From Blepharisma stoltei (taxonomy: Eukaryota; Ciliophora; Heterotrichea; Heterotrichida; Blepharismidae), in assembly GCA_914767885.1 (NCBI GenBank), contig CAJZBQ010000060.1, positions 797,210 to 861,209 on the forward strand: a stretch of DNA of 64,000 nucleotides, written 5' to 3'. The notes under the pieces were generated by a model. That model ran no database searches. It saw only the letters and a list, made by a program, of their open reading frames with translations, and was not told the DNA's origin. The position numbers and the translations under genes were made by a program. Numbering within the stretch: the first letter of the stretch is position 1; every line of letters begins with the position of its first letter. Positions 34,347-44,090 of the stretch are shown one piece after another.

Positions 34347-34748
34347 TGCCCCCCTCCGTGAGCGAACAAAAAAATCTTGTTCGCTCACAGAGGGGGTTAT
34401 TTTTTTTTAAAAAAAATTCGCAAATATTAATTTAATTTGCAAAATTTGTTTTAAAATTAAACTAAATTAGCTCAAGATTTCATTATAATAGTTATAGAAA
34501 TTTCCCATAGATGGCGCTGTTTGCCCTTGATTTGCCCACTGGGGAAATTTTTTGGTTCGGCCAGTCCCATATGGTTTGGTCAAACCAAAAAATTTTTCTC
34601 ATGGGCAAATCAAGGGCAAACAGCGCCATCTATGGGAAATTTCTATATCACTTATATATCAAAATTTTTTCCATAAAAAATTTTTCTATTAAAAAAATTT
34701 TTATTTGCTCACGAAGGGCGGGCAAAAAATAGTTATTTTTCTAATAGT
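34347..34748. mobile_element. MITE (CTCCGTGAG family, reverse orientation) with nested MITE
   Basis: The palindromic core end is at the left (34349-34396) and the family middle follows in reverse. The right end keeps one direct core (about 34708-34720) but the outermost core has been deleted, leaving ATAGTTAG. The left flank is TTA; the matching TTA lies at 34748-34750. It interrupts the decayed receptor just after its ligand-domain motif. Confidence 0.75.
34495..34645. mobile_element. 151-bp MITE with perfect 44-nt inverted ends and TA duplication
   Basis: The arms begin TAGAAATTTCCCATAGATGG and are exact complements for 44 nt. TA flanks both ends (34493-34494 and 34646-34647), and removing the element restores the family sequence AGTTATCAC of the host MITE. 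This target duplication differs from the TNA of the host family. Confidence 0.85.
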
Positions 34749-35692
34749 TAGCAAAAGTCTGTCATTGCTTTCTGGGTCAATAGAAATAGGGCCTGTGCAT
34801 CCATTAGATTTTGCCACTCTTATGGTAGACATCAGCTTAAGCGGGTCAGTGTAATCTTGGCCTCTATTTATTATAAGCTTTTTTTTCATAATAAATGCTT
34901 ACATAATTAACTACTTTTCTAATAAAAAAAAATAATACTATTTATTTAAAATTATATATAATCTAAAACAGTAGCAATATGAACTCCATCAAAATATAAA
35001 CAAGAATCAAATTCTGGCGTTATATTATATTTTTCTCAATACTCATTATATATTTTCTGTCCTATTTCTCCAACTCAGACAGGAAAAACTACTCTTGTCA
35101 TAGAAACCCCGATTTCTAGTCTTTTATGTGCATAGCCATCATTATCAGAAATAATGTCTATGGATCCCAAGTTCGTGCAAAAACTTATAATAGCCTTTTT
35201 TAATCCTAAATCATATAGTGATTCTAGCGCATAGTTGCACAAAGGGCACCGCTAAACCATAATCAATAGCCTTGCCTTAGAATTAAGGATCCCTTCGAAT
35301 AATTTTTATAACTTTTAGTGGCTTCTCTGTCTAGATCTGATAAGATTGCCCTTGCATTTTCTGTATTTATCAGTTCGATCCCTATATATTCTGCAGCTGT
35401 CTTCATTAAACTTAAAGTTCAAAACCCACAAGGGCCGTTTTCATAGATAGTTGCAGTTTTTTTCCACTCCATGGCTCTTAAAAATAGTATGCAGACATTA
35501 AAACTTAAAGGTGAAATCATTCTGACGTACATAGGATAATCTTTAGTGGCTTAATAAAGGGCTAGCGTTTGCAGGCTCCACAGATGGTAGCGTTATATTT
35601 ATTTCTTTAAATAATAATAGCGATTTAATTGCGGCAGGAGAGCTATAAGCTATTAAATGGGCAAGATCTAACTTGTATATAGTTAACTACAC

Positions 35693-35970
35693 TGATTGGA
35701 ACGGGTCCTTTTTTTGCTCAACCTCAGGATAAGCTACTACATGTCGAATCACTACATGCTGAATTCGTTGCTTTGGATACGATGTAGACAATGAATCATC
35801 TTATGAAACACAGTTCTTTCAGCTTTATAAAAAATTAAATTTGCATAGAATAGCAATATACATTTTAACTTAAACATGAAGAATCATATCAAATTATGTA
35901 ATTCATAATAAATTATTGAGTTATTGTGTCAGTTTGAAGCATCTATCAAGTGAAAAACATTAATATTTAT
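35693..35970. repeat. 280-bp dispersed repeat, copy 2
   Basis: Near-identical to 29208-29485; differences include CTCAACCTCAGG for CTCCACCTCAGG and a short insertion near 35808. Confidence 0.9.
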
Positions 35971-36068
35971 ACTTCAGAATAAGCTTCAAGTGTGCAAGAA
36001 GTTTGAACTTTTTCCCTTCTAAAATAAATTATTTGCAAGTTTTAAAGATAACTTTAGTTTTAGCAGTA

Positions 36069-36691
36069 TGTTATGTTATGCTATGTTATGTTAAGATAAA
36101 TGTTTAAAGTCTCTACTTCCAGTAGCGTGTTGGCACAAGCGAATTGGGTGGACTTCCACCTCTGGTACCTCTGAGCCCAGGCCGAAACCCCCGGTTTCTC
36201 GGTAGTGGGTTGCCCTTTTTTGTGTCCGAAGACCCTTGCTGGGCACCACCATTTCCAACTCAGTCCCTTCGCCCTTCTAAGGCCAACTGTACCTACCCTG
36301 GCCGGTGTCGTCACATTAAAGGACCCTTTAAACCGGAGGGACCGCCGTTTTGAGAGTCTAGCCTGCCTCCCCTTTTACCAGGTCATCCCTGAATAAAAAC
36401 TCAACAACTTCCGTTGTTCGGGGCAAAGCCATCGAAAGTAGCCTGAGCAGGGAAATCACCCTGCTCCATTTCGGGCATCCACTGGCTATGGCGCTGCTGG
36501 AAAAATGATTCACGATTAACTGCCCAAGGATCTGGCCACAAATCAGCGGGTCTGTGCGCTCGCCCATCGCCTCTGGGCTCCAGATATTGCTGGGTTAAAT
36601 CATTCCTCCTAAAAACCATGCCCGGATATACATGGGTTACCGTCACACGAGAGGACGGGTCGGACGCCATACGCCATTTTATGTATATTAA
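36069..36691 (-). mobile_element. GC-rich SINE-like retroelement
   Basis: Bounded by an 11-bp direct repeat TTTTAGCAGTA (36058-36068 and 36692-36702). On the minus strand it ends in a pentanucleotide tail of CATAA type (36069-36095). GC-rich, no reverse transcriptase. Its 5' part shares an ATATCCGG..CA.GGTTTT motif with the insert at 17004-17544, so the two are probably one family. Confidence 0.75.
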
Positions 36692-36702
36692 TTTTAGCAG
36701 TA

Positions 36703-37986
36703 AGTATTGCAAAATATGAGCTGAAGCTATTATAATAAGAATTTTGAACAGCACGCCAACTTATCTCTTTCATAAATAAATTTCACTAAATTTGTCAAAA
36801 ATTCCCATTTATACCGGCAAACCGAAATTCATCAAAATAACCATTTTTTGACCAGAATTTTTTAGATGATTTCTGTTCATTTAAAAATGGCCTTGCCAAA
36901 ATAATTTGTCTAACCTAAAATGAGCATGGAACAAGAAGAAATACAAAAATCTCAATTCGATCCAGCTTAATTTGCACAGTAACCTTTATCAATTTCTAGA
37001 ATATAATCGCTTTCAACTTTAGCGTAAAGCTAAAAAAATATTCTTTGGCTGGCTAGCCTTGGAAATATTGAAAGTTATTTTCTTACTTTTTTTTATAAAT
37101 TTTCAAAAGAGATTTTACCTTTCAAGTTGCAATGAAGGCTTGAGCCAGGCTTAGAAATCACTAGAAAAAGTATTTTGAGAAATAAAAATATAGTATATTT
37201 TAATATTTAGAAACGAAATAATTCCAATTAGCCAAGAAAAAGGCTTAATATACAAAGTGCATAATCCAAAAAATTATACTCTAATAAGTCTGCAATTAAT
37301 TTTAAAACAAAATTTTTACAGAAACAATTTAATATAAATATTTTTTAAAAAAATAAACTGTGACAGTATTTTTTGCTCCAATTTAAAGGGGAAAATGAGT
37401 GGATGCGGCAAGATTAATTAATCTTTATATATAAATATAAAAATTTAAGGAAAAATATGGATGCAGATTGATAGAAAGAGAATTTTATGCATTTATTATC
37501 AATTCAGTTTAAGAGATTATCATTAATTTTTCAAAAGGCATGCAAATCAATTTTTTTTTGGTTAACTTTACTTTTAGTGAATAGAACAATAAAAATGTCA
37601 GTAAGGAGTGCCTTCTTAACCTCGACCTAGTAAGGGAACTTCTGGCCGTAGACTATAAAGGTTCTGAAGTTGAAAAGAGAGTTAAACTTGAGCTGGAGGC
37701 TACTGAAGGTCTAACGGTTGTGATGCGACTTGTTTTTAAGAACGAATTTGTTCTCGCTTATGGCATGAAGGCTAGAAGTCTAAGCTAAAAAAGCTATGCT
37801 ATCCTTAATCCTTAAGTTAATAGATGAGCGCAAATCTTCGAATATTTGAAGAAAATAATATTTCAGTAATGGATTAGACTTTAATATTAACTTTTTAAGC
37901 ATAATTTGATTAGGTTAGAGACATAATTGTTAATGTAATCTATATATTAAGTGATACTTATGAATTCTTGTTCTTATTTGATGTTC
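36703..37986. other. AT-rich spacer with a short coding-like stretch
   Basis: Mostly stop-rich. About 37604-37789 reads open for ~62 codons with normal codon use but no start codon or known domain. A fragment of the family-B core (CCAATTTAAAGGGG) lies near 37378. Confidence 0.35.
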
Positions 37987-37989
37987 TTA

Positions 37990-38375
37990 CTCTCCCCCCC
38001 CCTCCGTGAGCGAACAAAAAAATTTTGTTCGCTCACGGAGGGGGGTTAATTTTTTTTTTTAAAACAAATTTTATATATAAATTTTATAAAAAATATTTTT
38101 TTCGAAATTTAAAAAAATCCTAATTTGCAAAAATTGGGAAGCAAATATTAATTTAATTTGCAAAATTTATGTTTTAAAACGCAATTTGTTTAAAAATTAA
38201 ACAGAATTAGCTCTAGATTTCATTATACTAATTATCACTTATATATCAAAATTTTTTTCCATTAAAAATTTTTTCTATTAAAAAAATTTTTGTTCACTCA
38301 CGGAGGGTGGGTTTTTGGTCAAAAAATGGCGATTTTTCTAATGGTTTTGTTCGCTCACGGAGGGGGGGGGGGGAG
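37990..38375. mobile_element. MITE (CTCCGTGAG family), reverse orientation
   Basis: TTA at 37987-37989 and 38376-38378. Core palindrome at the left, two direct cores at the right, G run before the right flank. Well preserved; intergenic. Confidence 0.95.
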
Positions 38376-39680
38376 TTAGTTACAACATAATGGTTTAGCA
38401 TCAAAAATCTTTACATTTTATTTAAAAAATTTAGTTTCTGAATAATGTATATTGAAACTATAAAATTATTGCTAAAAAAATCAGTTTTCACGTAAAAATA
38501 TGCATAGGCTGTAGTTTTTTATCTTAATGTAAGAAATTATAATTTTAAAATTTTTTTATTTGTCTTATTATAAAAAGGATAATGGTTAACTCGCACTTAA
38601 TCACCCTATTTTCTGTGATGCTCGAGATTTGTGATTTTCTTGAAATTATTGCTGTACAGTTAGGCAATCTATACAAGTCTATAGATAGCTTTTGATTTAA
38701 AATCTTAGAATCAGATTTAGCTCAAAACTTCAGTGATCTAGTAGGCTGGCACTATTGTAGCTATTCTGATATTATTGATTGTGTTTCACAATATTAATAA
38801 TATAATGGCATCGTAATGACTATTATTTCTATCCTCAGCGAAAATTATTATAATGGGCATCACTTTTCTTTTGGATCTTTATTCAGCTATCCCGGAAAAC
38901 CCTAGCGCATAGACTAGGACTTGATCCTTAGATTTTAGAGGCATAAAACTTATCTGCCGTCACTCGTGAGGAACGAAACCATTAGGCGGTATATGAGCTG
39001 GATATGGTTAGCAGCAACCAAGCAGCCTCTTAAAGTCTTTCTGGCCAGACTGGTGGGAGCCTCCATGCCTTGGCTTGATGTAAATAGCAAGCAAATGGCT
39101 CTTAACTTCACTATTTTACTGCTATAAGGATGCCTAATCTTCATGCTGAAGAGAAGGAACCCCCAAAAAATAAATTAATAAATAAGTATTTCGCAATCAA
39201 AAGATCTTGTCTTCTAATAAGATAAGAATCTGAGAGTAACGACAGAAATTTCTAAATATACACCATCCAATCTATGAAGGTCGACAGAAATGGGAGCATC
39301 GCAATCTACCCAGTAGGCTACTTAAAGTCTTTCAGCACAAATCTTATATATATTTTGATTCCCTTGATTTATTCTGATGGGACATCAGTCAAACCAAGCT
39401 ACTTAAACATAAAAGTTCATGGGCTATATTTCTGCTAGAAATATTTCCAAGGGGTTTTAGTGAAGGAAGAGCAATAGAATAATAATGAGAATCGCAATAA
39501 TTAATTATAATAGGTGCGTATTTAGCCTCCAGAATTTTTTCTATACAATATGAATCCCTTTGTATAGAATAATTTAAAACTCAGAGCATTGATGATGTCA
39601 TATCATTATCATCGGAATCTAAGCAAGATCTAGCTATATTTACAATTTATCACAGCTAAATCAGAGATTTGACCTGAGAA
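38376..39680. other. Spacer with an unassigned minus ORF
   Basis: AT-rich and stop-rich apart from a 64-codon minus ORF at 38950-39144 (no recognised domain). It may be a 3' piece of the importin-like pseudogene to its right, but I cannot show this. Confidence 0.3.
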
Positions 39681-39694
39681 ATATTACTTCAAAA

Positions 39695-39780
39695 AGTGTT
39701 TTGTTCTCTCATAGAGGGTGGGCTTTTGGACAAAAAATAAAATTTTTCCAATGATTTTGTTCGCTAACGGAGGGGGGAGT
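39695..39780. mobile_element. MITE fragment (right end only)
   Basis: Retains the inner core (TCTCATAGAGGGTGGGC), the spacer and the outer core with GGGGGGAG, followed by TAAG. The rest of the element is missing. Confidence 0.7.
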
Positions 39781-40640
39781 AAGCACCCATGCCAAGACAT
39801 TCGCCAATGGGTTTTTATTAATCTGGAAACTAATATTTTGCAGCACATCCTCAAAATATTTAAAGTTTCTTCAGAAATAATAATTCCTCGATATTTTTCA
39901 TCATCCCTGCGATATTCCCTATGCATCATCATATGCAATTTTCAGCAACTTCATCATATTCTTTACTGATCGTAAGTTGGCTTCTCTAATTGCTTCATTC
40001 TTCACTATCATTTCCATATATAGGAAAATTCCCGATGATGACGCTCAATATACTATCATCGGGCACCTACAGTAAAGAGTCCACACTGGAAATGGGTTCC
40101 ACGTGTGGAGCCCTTTTTGACACGTGGAGAATCCTCACTTTCACGCGCCAAAAAAAGCTCCACATATGGAACTCATTTCCCGTGTGGACCCTGAACTGTA
40201 GTTGCCCGATGATGGGCATTGAGCGCCATCATCGGGCAACTTGTATATTTATGATCAAAAGTAGCAAATGAACACAAAGTAAAGGAAGCATCAAACTGAA
40301 TTTCTTTAGGATGGTCTTGGCTTAAATAATTTATAAACACTGGGATGTAGTTTAATTCCAAGAGACTGATTTAATAGTTTCCGATAAATATAAAGGGCTT
40401 CTTTGATAGTGCTTGATTGGGTTCTATTTTTTGAATTTCGATGTAGGATTCAAGGATTATTCGTTTATTTGAAAGGAGACTTTGAAGATAACGACGGAAT
40501 GAGCTGAAATAGGAGGAATGAAAGGTTGGAAGTTTGGGAGGAAGAAAAGTGTTGTTTCTTGCTGAGCTAAAGACACTTATTGAGAAGAAGCTCAATGTGA
40601 TGTTCTTCTCGCTTGAATTGGAGGAGTTCTGGGTCTATTG
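39781..40640 (-). pseudogene. Importin-alpha-like (ARM repeat) pseudogene
   Basis: Read right to left: a basic/helical start (about 40595-40400), then ELNYIPVFINYLSQDHPKEI followed by QFDASFTLCSFATF (40350-40240). These match the first ARM repeat of importin alpha. After an insert (40028-40229) come AIREAN and EVAENCIW-CIGNIAG (about 39990-39910), the hallmark second-repeat motif, then DDEKYRGIIISEETL. A UAA near 40370, a one-base shift near 39905 and an extra codon show decay. The rest of the ARM array is not seen. The ancestral role would be nuclear import of proteins with classical localisation signals. Confidence 0.6.
40028..40229. mobile_element. Fold-back element, about 200 bp
   Basis: Long inverted arms begin CCCGATGATG and end CATCATCGGG. 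Each arm contains a second hairpin and a CCACACTGGAAATGGGTTCC / complement block. It splits the importin-like coding blocks. No clear target duplication is visible. Confidence 0.7.
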
Positions 40641-41732
40641 ATTGCTAGAAACCTTTGTTTCGATTGCGTGATGCTCACTTTTAGAATGTATTTCTTTATT
40701 GGATTTAATTCGAAATTAGGTTATTTTAACAAATGAATAAAAATTTGCTGGTGATTTCTCTGTTTATTATAATATTTTTAGAAATAATTATAAATCTAAA
40801 TAAAATTCTTTCTGAGAATAAAATCTGATAGCTTAAGTTGATTCATCAAAATTTTCTATCTACTAAACACAATTTCCAGACATGCAATCATTATTCTTAT
40901 GCCATAGTTTAAGATAGAGAGCATAGAAGCAGCAGATAGTTAATTTAGAATCTAGCATTCTAGCTAGGAATTATTTTATTAAAATTATAACTAAAATGGC
41001 CAAACTATTTTCTATTGCTAAATAGAGATTTTGTTCAAAAATTAGCCAATAATAAATAATTAGAATTTAGAGGGGAGAATTTCAATAAGGTTTTAAATAA
41101 TATTTAATAGATCATAGAGAAATCATAAAATAGCAAACAAATAAAATTCCTCGAACAATTATTCGTTTTATTTGGAATATATATAATTTTAAAACATCTA
41201 ATCATTCTTTTCCAAATTATCGAAGTCCTTTTTATGATGTATGCTAAACACTTTTGGAAAATAATTTTTATAATTAATTAGGAATAAAATGCATTTGCAA
41301 TCTATTCAAGATCTTTTAATATTTTGATGGATAAATATTGGACTGAGACCTAAATGCTGTGCAAGATTTAAACCACTTTCTGTTCTAAAGGATTGGGAAG
41401 TCATCCTTTATTTAGCTAATTTTCCTTTTATTAGATAAGACATCATCGTTCAAATTGCAGAGGGAAAACTTCAAAGCATAGTGCATCCATTTATAAGTTG
41501 CAGAAGCATTGCCAATAGATAATATTATCTTATTTCTTATAGCAAATACAGTATTAACTAGCATTTAAAGAATTCCGATTACAAGATATTATATTATTCT
41601 GAATTATCTATACTTACTCTGCGCTTTTAAGGCTTTCCAAAGCAAATTGTCATTTTTAAATTTTATGGAATTAGAACAGTTTTTATTATATGCATAAATC
41701 TCATCCATTTTTCACTTATAGATAATAATTAT
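40641..41732. other. AT-rich spacer
   Basis: I see no gene, repeat or RNA in this ~1.1 kb. Confidence 0.4.
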
Positions 41733-42000
41733 GGAAGCTCAGCTATCACCTTTGCAGATCGTGTGTTAGGCCTATCTCCTGAAGCTCTGGAAAAAGTGCT
41801 GAAAGGAGATTTAAATATTCTTAGATATCAAAAGCAATTCTTCAATTATATCGCCTAATGGGCATATATATATTAAAAATTATTATTTCCCCTGGCTCAA
41901 AATCAATTGATTCGATAGGTCCTACAAGCATCAATTATGAAAATGATATAAATCATCATAAAGTGACTGCTCTGGATATCTGATAATTTATATAATAGCT
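41733..42000 (+). pseudogene. Decayed duplicate of the giant HECT gene's 5' end
   Basis: One frame reads ITFADRVLGLSPEALEKVLK and then GDLNIL before a UAA at about 41857. The giant gene starts NIAARVSSLTSEALEKELK, then GDLSIL. Downstream fragments continue to match loosely in other frames. Clearly older than the copy at 43761. Confidence 0.65.
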
Positions 42001-42044
42001 TATTTCAATAAATTGATATAAATTAGCGACTGAGCAATCTTTTC

Positions 42045-42240
42045 AATGTAGAGTTTGAACAGATTCTAGTGGAATTGAAATCAACTTTCCCCATGCTTTA
42101 ATGGCCAATCTAAAAATAACAGAATATATCAAAGGGTGTTGCATTTAATTGCATGCATTTGGTATAAGTAGTCTAATGCTTGAATTTTCAATAGGTTCAA
42201 GTGCTTCAGTCGCTCTTACTATAACTCTAAGAGGGTACAT
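42045..42240 (+). pseudogene. Fragment of the Cys-rich family's C-terminal domain
   Basis: The frame gives SSGIEINFPHALMANL, aligning with TNIKIDFAHPLESAL of the gene at 29729-31037, followed by further hydrophobic alternation and stops. No Cys-rich part is nearby. Confidence 0.45.
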
Positions 42241-42549
42241 TTCGACCATGAAAGAGTTAAAAATGTTAATACTTGCATATAAAAAATTGATGTTATAGCC
42301 CATACACCTATATAGATTTCTTTATCGAGCAAAATGTAATTGATGGTTGAACGGCAAAGACACTCTCTCAAAGGGATGAGCTGAATCTTATAAAAGTGAG
42401 CGTTAAAAAGTGTCATGTCAAAAATGGATGACAAATTTGAAAAAAGTTGACAAGTAAACGTGCCAATTTTTAATATGGCTTTACTCTTAAATTAATTTTA
42501 AAATTTAAGATACCCATTTAGAAAGTGGCATTGATTAAAATCTTACTTA

Positions 42550-42893
42550 ATCCCCCCCTCCGTGAGTGAGCAAAAAATTTTGTTCACTCACGAAGGGTTA
42601 ATTTTTTTATTTTAAAAAAAATTTGTATATAAATTTTATAGAAATATTTTTTTTCGAAATTTAAAAAATCCTAATTCGCAAAAATTGGAAAGCAAATATT
42701 AATTTAATTTGCAAAATTTATATTTCAAACACAATTTGTTTTAAAATTAAACAGAATTAGCTCTAGATTTCATTATACTAATTATCACTTATATATCAAA
42801 ATTTTTCTATTAAAAAAATTTTTGTTCACTCAAGGAGGGTGGGTTTTTGGGGATTTTTTCTAATGGTTTTGTTCACTCACAGAGGGGGCGGAG
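42550..42893. mobile_element. MITE (CTCCGTGAG family), reverse orientation
   Basis: TTA at 42547-42549 and 42894-42896. Core palindrome at the left, two cores at the right; an internal deletion shortens the right spacer. Confidence 0.9.
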
Positions 42894-42935
42894 TTAGACT
42901 TTTAAATAAACAATGCCAATATGATTGCGATCAAA

Positions 42936-43225
42936 TGCTCTATTAAAGACAAAGCTTGTTTAAGCGCTAGCTGTTCTTTATGAAGTTCTTAATGATTCAT
43001 ATAATGCTCGTTTGCAAATCAATGGACTTAAAAATTAAAAGCTTATCAATCGAGTTTCTTTTTTGCGGAAAGATAAATTTTTAATTAGCTAATTTGTTTA
43101 TAAGTGCTCTATAAAAAGCCAAACTTGTTGTTCTCTATGAAACTCTTAATGACTCATATAATGCTCGTTAGTAAATATTAATGGACTTTAAAATTAAAAA
43201 CTTATCAATCGAGTTACTTTTTTCT
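42936..43225. repeat. Two-copy direct repeat, ~130-bp units
   Basis: Unit 1 (about 42936-43075) and unit 2 (about 43104-43225) share TCATATAATGCTCGTT, AATGGACTT and CTTATCAATCGAGTT blocks. Non-coding, function unknown. Confidence 0.8.
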
Positions 43226-43659
43226 GATCTTAAGCACTTTCTTCTATATAGAGTATTAAAACAAAGCAATTAAAGCATCAAAATCAATATTTATTAAACG
43301 AAACAATGATATTTTGTTTGCTTTTGAAGCATATATACTTACATATTTAAAACTTTTCTCTCAATAATCTTAAATGATGTCATCTAATTAGCATTGGTGA
43401 AATTTTGTCTTTAAATTATTTCACTGCACATGAAATCTGACTTTGCTATCCCTGAAGTTTTATCGGATAAATACTTTCTGTAATATGGCTCAAACACTGA
43501 CTCAACCCATGTGACCAAATTCTTTCTCACATCTAGGAATCTTCAGAATGCAGAATTTCAGTGCCTATTTCCAGCTCCTTTCTTAAAGAATAGGTATAAT
43601 GGACAATTGAATTTTTAAAAGATTCTACTATAGTTAATAAAAATCCAATTTTTTTGCTT

Positions 43660-44090
43660 TTCTCTGAATTCTTATAAATATATCTACTTAAAAGATTTTA
43701 ATAAAATTTCATATTTTTATTACCATCGATATTTGGACCATTTTTAGTCATTAGTTAATTAATGGGTAATGCAGCCATCAACATAGCTGCTCGTGTGTCA
43801 AGCTTAACTTCTGAAGCTCTAGAAAAAGAGCTGAAGCGAGATCTGAGTGTTCTTGGTGACCAAAATAAAAATCCATTTTTTTGGCTTTTCTTTGTATTCT
43901 TAAAATTATATCTACTTAAAAGATTTTAATAAAATTTAATATATTTATTACATCGATATTTGGACCATTTTTAGTCATTAGTTATAATTAATGGGTAACG
44001 CAGCCACCAACATAGCAGCTCGTGTGTCAAGTTTAACTTCTGAAGCTCTAGAAAAAGAGCTGAAGGGAGATCTGAGTATTCTTGGTGACC
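43660..44090. repeat. Tandem duplication (230 bp) of the giant gene's leader and first codons
   Basis: About 43660-43862 repeats 43863-44090. Both contain the AT-rich leader, GGACCATTTTTAGTCATTAG, the ATGGGTAA start and about 30 codons. The upstream copy (ATG at 43761) runs into the second leader and stops, so the ATG at 43991 is the working start. Confidence 0.85.

Larger units (their letters stand above)
31177..35560 (-). pseudogene. Decayed paralogue of the two-domain receptor, interrupted by transposons
   Basis: Read from right to left, about 35550-35300 gives the ligand-domain motif DYPMYVRMISPLSFN, then MEWKKTATIYENG. The interval 34889-34750 gives the closing GCTGPISIDPESNDR motif. 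A membrane helix (AYVWIFFLVFAVTSAIAFII) follows at about 34330, more helices at 34117-33905, then CWKEEHLMCAIISF with a PLAVFVRP block at about 33800. The last helix (VALGVGWLVLALVRFYL) and a basic tail end at 31177. Each block matches the receptor at 16083-21906 in order. Stops and frame changes separate them, and inserts at 31433-33549 and 34347-34748 cut it. Some shifts might be micro-introns, but the region between ligand domain and first helix is missing about 80 residues, so loss of function is likely. Confidence 0.65.

Noticed and set aside
36081-36754. 117-codon minus ORF and partners in the GC-rich element
   Set aside because: The ORF crosses the element boundary and no domain is seen; GC-rich DNA has few stops.
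37604-37789. 62-codon open stretch with normal codon use
   Set aside because: No start codon and no recognised domain; possibly a decayed exon, mentioned only under the spacer.
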